64,000 nt of DNA from Sphingomonas sp. RIT328. GTDB lineage: Bacteria; Pseudomonadota; Alphaproteobacteria; Sphingomonadales; Sphingomonadaceae. How positions within the stretch are numbered: the first letter of the stretch is position 1; every line of letters begins with the position of its first letter. The notes beneath the pieces are model-generated. The model did no database searches, was not told the origin of the DNA, and saw only the letters and a program-made list of their open reading frames with translations. Shown one piece after another: positions 35,198 through 42,863 of this stretch. The stretch is from positions 310,001 to 374,000 of the forward strand of contig NZ_JFYV01000001.1 of assembly GCF_000632225.1 (NCBI RefSeq), written 5' to 3'. The translations under genes and the position numbers were made by a program.

Positions 35198-36313
35198 ATG
35201 ACCGAAACGGTATTGATCACGGGTGGGGCGGGCTTCATAGGCCGCTTCGTTGGAGAAGAATTGCTGCGCCGCGGCAATCACGTGCGCGTTCTCGACAGTC
35301 TCATTCCGCAGGTGCACGGCGAGGTCGACCGGCCGCCGCTGCTCTCTGACGACATCGAGCTGATCCGCGGCGACGTGCGCGACGGTGCCGCCGTGACCCG
35401 CGCGCTCGACGGCGTCGACAGCGTCATCCACCTCGCCGCCGAAGTCGGTGTCGGCCAGTCGATGTACGAGGTCGAGCGCTATACCTCGACCAACGATGTC
35501 GGCACCGCGGTGCTGTTCGAGAAACTGATCGACCAGCCGGTGCGGCGCGTCGTCACCGCCTCGTCGATGTCGATCTACGGCGAGGGCCTGTATCGCGACG
35601 CCGACGGCCGTACGATCGAGGACGCCGAGCGCGGCGCGGTGCGCGACGGCATGGCGAACTGGGACCCGACCGACGCGCAGGGCCGCCCGCTGACCCCGAT
35701 CGCAACGCCGGAATGGAAGCGGCCGAGCCTCGCCTCAATCTACGCGCTCAACAAATATGTGCAGGAGCGCACCACCCATATCATGGCCAAGCCCTATGGG
35801 ATCGAGGGGGTCTGCCTGCGCCTGTTCAACGTCTATGGTCCGGGTCAGGCGCTGTCCAACCCCTATACCGGCGTACTGGCGATCTTCGCCTCGCGCCTGC
35901 TCAACGGCCAGCAGCCGATGATCTTCGAGGACGGCGAGCAGCGCCGCGACTTCGTCCACGTCAGCGACGTGGCGCGCGCCTTCGCCGATGCCCTAGTGTT
36001 GCCCGAGGCGGTCGGCGAGACGTTCAACATCGGTTCGGGCCAGGACCGGTCGGTGACGCAGGTCGCCGAGGCGCTGGCCAAGGCGATGAACAAGAACGAC
36101 ATCCGCCCGGAGATCGTTGGCAAGGCGCGGATCGGCGACATCCGCCATTGCTTCTGCGACACCAGCCTCGCCGAACGCCGGCTCGGCTTCACCGCGCGAC
36201 AGGATTTTATCGAAGGGCTCGCCGAACTCGCCGAATGGGTCGGCGAACAGCGCGCCGAGGACAATGTCGCGCAGGCGCGGGCGGAGCTCGAACAGCGGGG
36301 GCTGGTCGCATGA
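35198..36313 (+). CDS. NAD-dependent nucleotide-sugar epimerase/dehydratase
   Basis: 371 residues, extended SDR. NAD-binding GGAGFIG at 9-15; catalytic Tyr182 and Lys186 in YALNK, with the Ser-rich TASSMSIYGEG before them. Long inserts such as NWDPTDAQGRPLTP and the cofactor pattern resemble dTDP-L-rhamnose 4-epimerase and UDP-glucose 4-epimerase-like proteins, so a 4-epimerase is most likely. First gene of the plus arm, 42 bp before the second epimerase. Confidence 0.9.
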   Translation: MTETVLITGGAGFIGRFVGEELLRRGNHVRVLDSLIPQVHGEVDRPPLLSDDIELIRGDVRDGAAVTRALDGVDSVIHLAAEVGVGQSMYEVERYTSTNDVGTAVLFEKLIDQPVRRVVTASSMSIYGEGLYRDADGRTIEDAERGAVRDGMANWDPTDAQGRPLTPIATPEWKRPSLASIYALNKYVQERTTHIMAKPYGIEGVCLRLFNVYGPGQALSNPYTGVLAIFASRLLNGQQPMIFEDGEQRRDFVHVSDVARAFADALVLPEAVGETFNIGSGQDRSVTQVAEALAKAMNKNDIRPEIVGKARIGDIRHCFCDTSLAERRLGFTARQDFIEGLAELAEWVGEQRAEDNVAQARAELEQRGLVA

Positions 36314-36355
36314 CGGCCGGTCTCGCAGAGCGATCCGGCGAAGCGGGGGCGTTCC

Positions 36356-37423
36356 GTGGCTGCTGAGGCGCCGATCCTCGTCACCGGCGGCGCCGGCTTC
36401 ATCGGCTCGAACATCGCCGACCGGTTGGCTGGCGAGGGGCATGACGTCATCGTCTATGACGCGCTCAGCCGGCCGGGTGTCGAGCGCAATCTGCGCTGGT
36501 TGCAGGAGCGGCACGGCGACCGGATCACCGCGATCCGGGCCGACGTCCGCGACCGCGACGCGCTCGATCGCGCGGTCGCGCCGGCGCAGGCGGTGTTCCA
36601 CATGGCGGCGCAGGTCGCGGTGACGACCAGCATGGACGATCCGCGCGACGATCTTGAGATCAACATCCTCGGCACGTTCAACCTGCTCGAGGCGGTGCGC
36701 CGCAAGCCCGGCACGCCGGTGATCTTCGCCTCGACCAACAAGGTCTATGGCGATCTCGCCGACCTCGAATTCGAACGGCAGGGCGAGGCCTATCAGCCGG
36801 TCGATACGAGCGTGCGGCGTCACGGCATCGGCGAGGACCGGCCGCTCGACTTCCACACGCCCTATGGCGTGTCGAAGGGGGCCGCCGACCAATATGTGCT
36901 CGATTATGCGCGCAGCTTCGGCGTGCCTGCAGCGGTGCTGCGGATGAGCTGCATCTACGGCCAGCGCCAGATGGGCACCGAGGATCAGGGCTGGGTCGCC
37001 CATTTCCTGATCCGCGCACTCGAAGGCCAGCCGATCACGCTCTACGGCGACGGCTATCAGGTCCGCGACATCCTCGACGTCGCCAATGCGGTTGAGGCCT
37101 ATCTGCAGGCGTGGCGGCGGATCGATACCGTCAAGGGACGGGCGTTCAACCTTGGCGGCGGGCCGGACAATGCGATCTCGCTGCGCGTGCTGCTCGCCCA
37201 TATCGGCCGATTGATCGGGCGCGAGGTGGCGATCCATGCCGCCGACTGGCGCGCCGGCGATCAGCGCTATTTCGTCGCCGACACGCGCGCCGCGGAGGCT
37301 GCCTTGGGCCTGTCGGCGCGGGTCGGCTGGCGGGAGGGCGTCGCGGCGCTGGCACGCTGGCTCGCCGCCGAACGCGGCTTCGACATCGCCATCGCCGATC
37401 CGCAGCCGATGGCGGCGGAATGA
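36356..37423 (+). CDS. NAD-dependent epimerase, CDP-paratose 2-epimerase-like
   Basis: 355 residues, extended SDR. TGGAGFIGSNIAD at the N-terminus; FASTNKVYGD and the catalytic Tyr170/Lys174 in YGVSKGAADQYVLDYARSFG are the pattern of CDP-tyvelose/CDP-paratose 2-epimerases. The late DWRAGDQRYFVADTRAA is also typical. The start is GTG at 36356. The stop overlaps the GT4 start (ATGA). It would supply an unusual sugar nucleotide to the glycosyltransferases that follow; the true sugar is not predictable here. Confidence 0.9.
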   Translation: MAAEAPILVTGGAGFIGSNIADRLAGEGHDVIVYDALSRPGVERNLRWLQERHGDRITAIRADVRDRDALDRAVAPAQAVFHMAAQVAVTTSMDDPRDDLEINILGTFNLLEAVRRKPGTPVIFASTNKVYGDLADLEFERQGEAYQPVDTSVRRHGIGEDRPLDFHTPYGVSKGAADQYVLDYARSFGVPAAVLRMSCIYGQRQMGTEDQGWVAHFLIRALEGQPITLYGDGYQVRDILDVANAVEAYLQAWRRIDTVKGRAFNLGGGPDNAISLRVLLAHIGRLIGREVAIHAADWRAGDQRYFVADTRAAEAALGLSARVGWREGVAALARWLAAERGFDIAIADPQPMAAE

Positions 37424-38520
37424 GGCTGCTGCTGACCACCGATGCGGTCGGCGGCGTCTGGCAGTATACGGCGGAGCTGGCGGTGGCGCTCGCCGCACGC
37501 GGCGTGACCAGCGTCGTCGCGGTGCTCGGGCCGCCGCCCAATGCCGACCAGCGCGCGATGCTCGATGCGGCGGGCCGGGCAGTGACGCTCGTCGTCACCG
37601 GCCTGCCGCTCGACTGGACCTGTCACGAGGCCGCGCCGGTCGAGGCCGCGGGCGCGGCGATCGCCGCGCTGGCAGTCGCGCAGGGCGTCGAGCTCATCCA
37701 CTATAATATGCCGACGCTTGCTGCGGCGGGAGCGCCGCTGCCGTCGATTGCGGTGGCGCATGGCTGTGTCGCGACCTGGTGGCAGGCGGCGCGAGACGTG
37801 CCGCTCGCCGCGGCTTATCGCTGGCACCGCGCGCTCACCGCCACGGGGCTGCGCGCGGTCGACCGGGTGGTCGCGCCGAGCGCCGCTTATGCCGAGGTCG
37901 TCGCGCGCCATTATGCGCTCGCCCGACCGGTGCTCGCGATCCACAATGGCCGCAGCCTGCCGGAGGTCGCGCCTGCCGGCGCGCCCGCCGACGTCGCGCT
38001 GACGGTCGGGCGATTGTGGGACGACGTCAAGAACGCCGCTCTGCTCGATCGCGCTGCGGCGCGGCTGCCGATCCCCTTCCTCGCCGCCGGCGCGACGCGC
38101 GGGCCGCATGGCGAGACGATCCAGCTCGAGCATCTGCATAGGCTCGGCGAGGTGTCGGGCGCGCAATTGGCGCGGCATCTCGCGCGGCGCCCGATCTTCG
38201 TCTCCGCCGCGCGGTTCGAGCCGTTCGGGCTGGCGGTGCTCGAAGCGGCGCAGGCGGGATGTGCGCTCGTCCTCGCCGACATTCCGACGTTCCGCGAGCT
38301 GTGGGAGGGGGTCGCGCTGTTCGTGCCGGCCGACGGCCATGACCACGGCTGGTGCCGCGCGATCGAGGCGCTGGCGCTAGACGGTCCGCGTCGCGCCGCG
38401 CTCGGCGAGGCGGCGCGGCTGCGTGCCGCGCGCTACACACCGGCCGCGACCGCCGACCAGATGCTCGCGCTGTATCGCGCGACGCTCACCCGACCGACCA
38501 TTCGAAGAGCCGCCGCATGA
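37420..38520 (+). CDS. Family 4 glycosyltransferase
   Basis: 366 residues with a GT-B fold. The N-terminal nucleotide-binding loop LLLTTDAVGGVWQYT has the GT4-type Gly-rich turn, and the C-terminal half has the donor-site signature SAARFEPFGLAVLEAAQAG with the E-x7-E pattern. No membrane segments. The ATG at 37420 overlaps the epimerase stop, and the stop overlaps the next glycosyltransferase. A longer upstream frame lies inside the epimerase and is not used. Confidence 0.9.
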   Translation: MRLLLTTDAVGGVWQYTAELAVALAARGVTSVVAVLGPPPNADQRAMLDAAGRAVTLVVTGLPLDWTCHEAAPVEAAGAAIAALAVAQGVELIHYNMPTLAAAGAPLPSIAVAHGCVATWWQAARDVPLAAAYRWHRALTATGLRAVDRVVAPSAAYAEVVARHYALARPVLAIHNGRSLPEVAPAGAPADVALTVGRLWDDVKNAALLDRAAARLPIPFLAAGATRGPHGETIQLEHLHRLGEVSGAQLARHLARRPIFVSAARFEPFGLAVLEAAQAGCALVLADIPTFRELWEGVALFVPADGHDHGWCRAIEALALDGPRRAALGEAARLRAARYTPAATADQMLALYRATLTRPTIRRAAA

Positions 38521-39623
38521 AGATCGTCTATTTCACACACAGCCTCGTCTCCTGCTGGAACCACGGCAATGCGCATTTCCTCCGCGGCGTGCTCAGCGAG
38601 CTGCTCGCGCGCGGCCACGACGTCCGCGTCTATGCGCCCGAACACGCCTGGAGCCTTGCCAATCTCGTCGCCGATCACGGGCCGGACGGGCTCGACGCCT
38701 ATCGCGCCGCCTATCCCGAACTCGGCTCGGTCAGCTATCCGCTCGGCGCGGATGTCGCGGCGATGGTCGACGGGGCCGATCTCGTCATCGTCCACGAATG
38801 GAACGACCATGATCTGGTCGCGGCGCTCGGCGGGCTGCGGCGGCGGGGCGCGCCCTGGACGTTGCTGTTCCACGACACGCATCATCGCGCGGTCAGCGAG
38901 CCCGATCAGATGCGCGCCTATGACCTGTCCGGCTATGACGGCGTGCTCGCCTTCGGTGAGGCGCTGAGCGAGGTCTATCGCGGCTGGGGCTGGGGCGATC
39001 GGGTATGGACCTGGCACGAGGCGGCCGATGTCCGTCGCTTCCATCCGCCGGCCGAGGAGGGCCCGCGCGACGGCCTCGTCTGGATCGGCAATTGGGGCGA
39101 CGGCGAACGGACCGAGGAGCTGGAGACCTTCCTGTTCGAACCGGCGCGGGAGGCAGGACTGTCGCTCGACATCTACGGCGTCCGCTACCCGCAATCGGCG
39201 CGCGAGACGCTCGCCCGCTATGGCGCGCGCTATCACGGCTGGGCACCGAATGCCGCCGCGCCGGGGCTGTTCGCGCGCGCGCTGGCGACGGTACACGTGC
39301 CGCGGCGCTATTATGCGACGATCCTCCCCGGCATCCCGACGATCCGCGTCTTCGAGGCGCTCGCCTGCGGCATCCCGCTCGTCTCGGCCCCGTGGCAGGA
39401 CAGCGAGCGGCTGTTCCGCGACGGTGATTTCCTGATGGTATCATCGGGCGATGCGATGACCCAGGCGTTGCGCGACCTGCGCGAGGATGCGGATCTGCGC
39501 GCCGCGCTCGTCGCCTCGGGGCGCGAGACGATCCTCGCCCGCCATACCTGCGCGCATCGCGTCGACGAGCTGCTCGCCATCGTCGCGCGGATCGCGCCCC
39601 ACGCCCGCAAGGACGCTGCATGA
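38517..39623 (+). CDS. CgeB-like glycosyltransferase, copy 1
   Basis: 368 residues with a GT-B fold. The N-terminus, YFTHSLVSCWNHGNAHFLRG, shares the SLxS...NG.A...R pattern with the next two genes. The C-terminal donor domain has IPTIRVFEALACGIPLVSAPW, as in CgeB-type proteins (spore-coat glycosylation in Bacillus, and glycosyltransferases elsewhere). The ATG at 38517 overlaps the GT4 stop. Likely adds one sugar of the locus product. Confidence 0.85.
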   Translation: MKIVYFTHSLVSCWNHGNAHFLRGVLSELLARGHDVRVYAPEHAWSLANLVADHGPDGLDAYRAAYPELGSVSYPLGADVAAMVDGADLVIVHEWNDHDLVAALGGLRRRGAPWTLLFHDTHHRAVSEPDQMRAYDLSGYDGVLAFGEALSEVYRGWGWGDRVWTWHEAADVRRFHPPAEEGPRDGLVWIGNWGDGERTEELETFLFEPAREAGLSLDIYGVRYPQSARETLARYGARYHGWAPNAAAPGLFARALATVHVPRRYYATILPGIPTIRVFEALACGIPLVSAPWQDSERLFRDGDFLMVSSGDAMTQALRDLREDADLRAALVASGRETILARHTCAHRVDELLAIVARIAPHARKDAA

Positions 39624-40702
39624 AGATCGCCTTTTACGGCTCCAGCCTGGTATCGAGCTACTGGAACGGTGCCGCCACTTATTATCGCGGCATCCTCAAG
39701 GCGCTGCACGCCCGCGGCTATGACATCACCTTCTACGAACCCGATGCGTTCGATCGGCAGCAGCACCGCGACATCGACCCGCCGCCCTATGCCCGGTCGG
39801 TGGTCTATCCCGCCACGGTCGAGGCGCTGAACGGCGTGCTGGCCGAGGCGGCGGCGGCGGATATCGTCGTCAAGGCGAATGGCGTCGGTGTGTTCGATGC
39901 GGAACTGCTCGACGGCATCGTCCGCCATGCGCGCGGCGACGCGCTGACCGTCTTCTGGGACGTCGACGCCGCCGCGACGCTCGACGAGATGCGCGCCGAT
40001 GCGAGCCATCCGGTGCTGCGCGCGCTGCCGGCGCTCGACATGGTGCTGACCTATGGCGGCGGCCCGCCGGTGGTCGACGCCTATACCGGCTTCGGCGCAC
40101 GGCATTGCATCCCGGTCTACAATGCGCTCGATCCGGAGACGCATCATCCGGTGCCGCGCGACGAGCGCTTCGCCTGTGATCTCGCCTTCCTCGGCAACCG
40201 GCTGCCCGATCGCGAGGCGCGGGTCGAGGAATTCTTCCTCCGCCCCGCCGCCGCGCTGCCCAGGCAACGCTTTCTGATCGGCGGCAACGGCTGGGAGAGC
40301 AAGGCGATGCCGGACAACGTCCGGCACCGCGGCCACGTCTATACCGCCGAGCATAACGCCTTCAACTGCACGCCGCGCGCGGTGCTCAACGTCGCGCGCG
40401 ACAGCATGGCGCATATCGGGTTCTCCCCGGCGACGCGGGTGTTCGAGGCGGCGGGCGCCGCCGCCTGCCTGATCACCGACGCATGGGAGGGGATCGAGCA
40501 GTTCCTGATCCCCGACGTCGAGGTGCTGGTCGCCCGCGACGGGCAGGACGTCGCCGATCATCTCGCGGCTCTGACCCCCGACCGCGCCGCCGCGATCGGC
40601 GAGGCGGCGCGCCGGCGCGTCCTGGCGGAGCACACCTACGATCTGCGCGCCGAGCAGGTCGACGCGCTGTTCCGGGCGCATCGCGCGCAGGCGGCGACAT
40701 GA
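39620..40702 (+). CDS. CgeB-like glycosyltransferase, copy 2
   Basis: 360 residues. The N-terminal FYGSSLVSSYWNGAATYYRG matches the pattern of the flanking paralogues. The middle has WDVDAAATLDEM and TYGGGPPVVDAY, the C-terminal half has SPATRVFEAAGAAACLITDAW. No signal peptide or membrane segment. It overlaps its neighbours by four bases on each side, so translation of the three is probably coupled. Donor and acceptor are unknown. Confidence 0.87.
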   Translation: MKIAFYGSSLVSSYWNGAATYYRGILKALHARGYDITFYEPDAFDRQQHRDIDPPPYARSVVYPATVEALNGVLAEAAAADIVVKANGVGVFDAELLDGIVRHARGDALTVFWDVDAAATLDEMRADASHPVLRALPALDMVLTYGGGPPVVDAYTGFGARHCIPVYNALDPETHHPVPRDERFACDLAFLGNRLPDREARVEEFFLRPAAALPRQRFLIGGNGWESKAMPDNVRHRGHVYTAEHNAFNCTPRAVLNVARDSMAHIGFSPATRVFEAAGAAACLITDAWEGIEQFLIPDVEVLVARDGQDVADHLAALTPDRAAAIGEAARRRVLAEHTYDLRAEQVDALFRAHRAQAAT

Positions 40703-41760
40703 GGCTCGTCGTCCTCGGCCTCAGCCTCGGATCGTCCTGGGGCAATGGCCATGCCACCACCTTCCGTGCCTTGCTCAAGGCGTTCGCCGCGCGGGGGCAC
40801 GACATCCTGTTCCTCGAACGGGAGGTGCCCTGGTATGCCGGCGATCATCGCGATCTGATCGATCCCGAATATTGCGAGCTCGCCTATTACCGCGACCTCG
40901 CCGATCTCGAACGCTGGCGGGGCAGGGTGGCGCAGGCCGATGCGGTGATCGTCGGCTCCTACGTGCCCGACGGCGTCGCGGTCGGGCGCTGGGTGCAGGC
41001 AGAGGCATGCGGCGTCACCGCCTTCTACGACATCGATACGCCGGTGACGCTCGCCAAGCTGGCGCGCGGCGATTTCGAATATCTCTCGCCGGCGATCATC
41101 CCCGGCTACGACCTGTATCTCAGCTTCACCGGCGGGCCGACGCTCGACCGGCTCGAACGCGAGTTCAAGGCGCCCACGGCGCGCGCGCTCTATTGCTCGG
41201 TCGACACCGCCGCCTATCGGCCGCTCGACGTGCCCAAACGCTGGGACCTCAGCTATCTCGGCACCTATAGCGATGATCGCCAGCCGACGCTGACCCGGCT
41301 GCTGATCGACGTCGCCCGCGCCGAGCCGCAGCGCCGGTTCGCGGTCGCCGGCCCGCAATATCCCGCCGGCATCGACTGGCCGGACAATGTCGAGCGGATC
41401 GAGCATCTGCCGCCCGCCGGTCATGCCGCTTTCTATTCGGCGTCGCGCTTCACGCTCAACGTCACCCGCGCCGATATGATCGCGGCGGGCTGGTCGCCCT
41501 CGGTCCGCCTGTTCGAGGCGGCGGCGTGCGGCACGCCGATCATCTCGGATCGCTGGGACGGGCTCGACGCGATCCTCGCCGACGACGCGGAGATCATCCT
41601 GGCCGACATCGGCGACGACGTCCGCACGGCGCTGACGCGCGACGCCGCCGCGATCGGCGCCGCCGCGCGCCGCCGCGTCCTCGCCGCGCACGGCGCGGAT
41701 ACGCGCGCCGCCGAGCTGGAGGCCTATCTGGCCGATCGCATCACGGCGTGCGCGGCGTGA
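40699..41760 (+). CDS. CgeB-like glycosyltransferase, copy 3
   Basis: 353 residues. The N-terminal VLGLSLGSSWGNGHATTFR again follows the shared pattern; YDIDTPVTLAKL and SFTGGPTLDRLE match copy 2 in the same places, and SPSVRLFEAAACGTPIISDRW is the donor-site signature. The ATG at 40699 overlaps copy 2. Last gene of the plus arm; a hairpin (41781-41800) follows before the Crp/Fnr gene. Copies 2 and 3 look closer to each other than to copy 1. Confidence 0.88.
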   Translation: MRLVVLGLSLGSSWGNGHATTFRALLKAFAARGHDILFLEREVPWYAGDHRDLIDPEYCELAYYRDLADLERWRGRVAQADAVIVGSYVPDGVAVGRWVQAEACGVTAFYDIDTPVTLAKLARGDFEYLSPAIIPGYDLYLSFTGGPTLDRLEREFKAPTARALYCSVDTAAYRPLDVPKRWDLSYLGTYSDDRQPTLTRLLIDVARAEPQRRFAVAGPQYPAGIDWPDNVERIEHLPPAGHAAFYSASRFTLNVTRADMIAAGWSPSVRLFEAAACGTPIISDRWDGLDAILADDAEIILADIGDDVRTALTRDAAAIGAAARRRVLAAHGADTRAAELEAYLADRITACAA

Positions 41761-41780
41761 CGGCGGCGACAGACGAACGT

Positions 41781-41818
41781 GCTTGCCTGGCGGAGCAAGC
41801 CCGGCAATGGAACGTTCC
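41781..41818. promoter_or_regulatory. Hairpin and palindrome before the Crp/Fnr gene
   Basis: GCTTGC (41781-41786) and GCAAGC (41795-41800) form a 6-bp stem 20 bp past the last glycosyltransferase stop, possibly a weak terminator. A perfect 10-bp palindrome GGAACGTTCC (41809-41818) lies 27 bp before the regulator's ATG and may be its own operator. Confidence 0.4.
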
Positions 41819-41845
41819 GGTAACGATCCTTGTTCGAGCAGGCTG

Positions 41846-42628
41846 ATGAGAGACGATCCGACGCAAAGCGATCAAACCGACGGCGAGGTGGCGCGCTATC
41901 CGCAGACCGGGCGCTTCCTGATGGGGCGCGGCCGGACGCGGATGACGCCCGAGGAACGCCGCGTGCTGGAAGATACGGCGATGGCGGTGAAGGACTATCC
42001 CGCCCGTCATCATCTCGTCCGCCGTGGCGAGCCGGTCGACAGCAGCATGATGCTGATCGAAGGCTATGTGACGCGCTATATGGACGATCGCGAGGGCTAT
42101 CGGCAGCTCGTCTCGGTCCACGTGCCGGGCGATTTCGTCGATCTGCACGGCTTTCCGACCGGGCGGCTCGATCATGACATCGGCACGCTCGGGCCGGTCA
42201 AGGTGGCGTTGTTCGATCATCAGGCGCTGGTCGGCATCACCGAACGCCATCCGACGCTGACCCGCTTCCTGTGGTTCGCGACGCTGATCGACGCGGCGAT
42301 GCACCGCGAATGGATCTTCCGGCTCGGCCGGCTCGGCGCCGAGGGGCGGCTCGCGCATCTCTTCTGCGAATTGTATGCGCGGCTCGAGATGGTCGGGCTG
42401 GCGCAGGACGGACAGTTCGACCTGCCGCTGACCCAGCCCGATCTCGCCGAGGCGTGCGGGCTGACCGGCGTCCACGTCAATCGTACCTTGCGCACCTTGC
42501 GCGAGCGCGGCCTGCTCACCTTCAAGAACGGGCGGGTCGAGATTCTCGATCACCGTGGCCTGTGCACCACCGCCGAATTCAACAGCGATTATCTCTACTC
42601 GGACTGCGGCGTCTGGAAAACCTCGTGA
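41846..42628 (+). CDS. Crp/Fnr-family transcriptional regulator
   Basis: 260 residues. It has an N-terminal cyclic-nucleotide-binding-like beta-barrel (HHLVRRGEPVDSSMMLIEGY) and a C-terminal helix-turn-helix (LPLTQPDLAEACGLTGVHVNRTLRTLRERG). The cysteines of Fnr iron-sulfur proteins are missing, so it is not an Fnr-type oxygen sensor. ATG at 41846. It sits after the glycosyltransferase operon and may regulate it or itself; no direct evidence. Confidence 0.9.
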   Translation: MRDDPTQSDQTDGEVARYPQTGRFLMGRGRTRMTPEERRVLEDTAMAVKDYPARHHLVRRGEPVDSSMMLIEGYVTRYMDDREGYRQLVSVHVPGDFVDLHGFPTGRLDHDIGTLGPVKVALFDHQALVGITERHPTLTRFLWFATLIDAAMHREWIFRLGRLGAEGRLAHLFCELYARLEMVGLAQDGQFDLPLTQPDLAEACGLTGVHVNRTLRTLRERGLLTFKNGRVEILDHRGLCTTAEFNSDYLYSDCGVWKTS

Positions 42629-42650
42629 GCATGGATGGCGGACATCCCCG

Positions 42651-42812
42651 TTGGTCCAGACGGTGGCGGGGGAGGTATCGATCGAGGTCGGGCAGGTGCT
42701 GCTCGACGGTCCGGGCGGTATCGCGGTGACGATGACGCCGGCCGCCGCGGCGGAGACCGGGCGGCGGCTGCTTGCGGCGGCGGACCGTATCGCGACGCAA
42801 TCGGCGGGGTGA
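42651..42812 (+). CDS. Possible small protein of unknown function
   Basis: A frame of about 53 residues (VAGEVSIEVGQVLLDGPGGI, then a helix ending AADRIATQSAG). Its codon use and the strand-strand-helix pattern look coding, but there is no ATG in frame; the start could be TTG 42651 or GTG 42663. Frames with an ATG nearby give Arg-rich shadows. I do not recognise it. Confidence 0.35.
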   Translation: MVQTVAGEVSIEVGQVLLDGPGGIAVTMTPAAAAETGRRLLAAADRIATQSAG

Positions 42813-42863
42813 CGTGGAGGGATCAGCGGCTATGCTGGCCCGCCGACCCATCCGGAGATCGCC

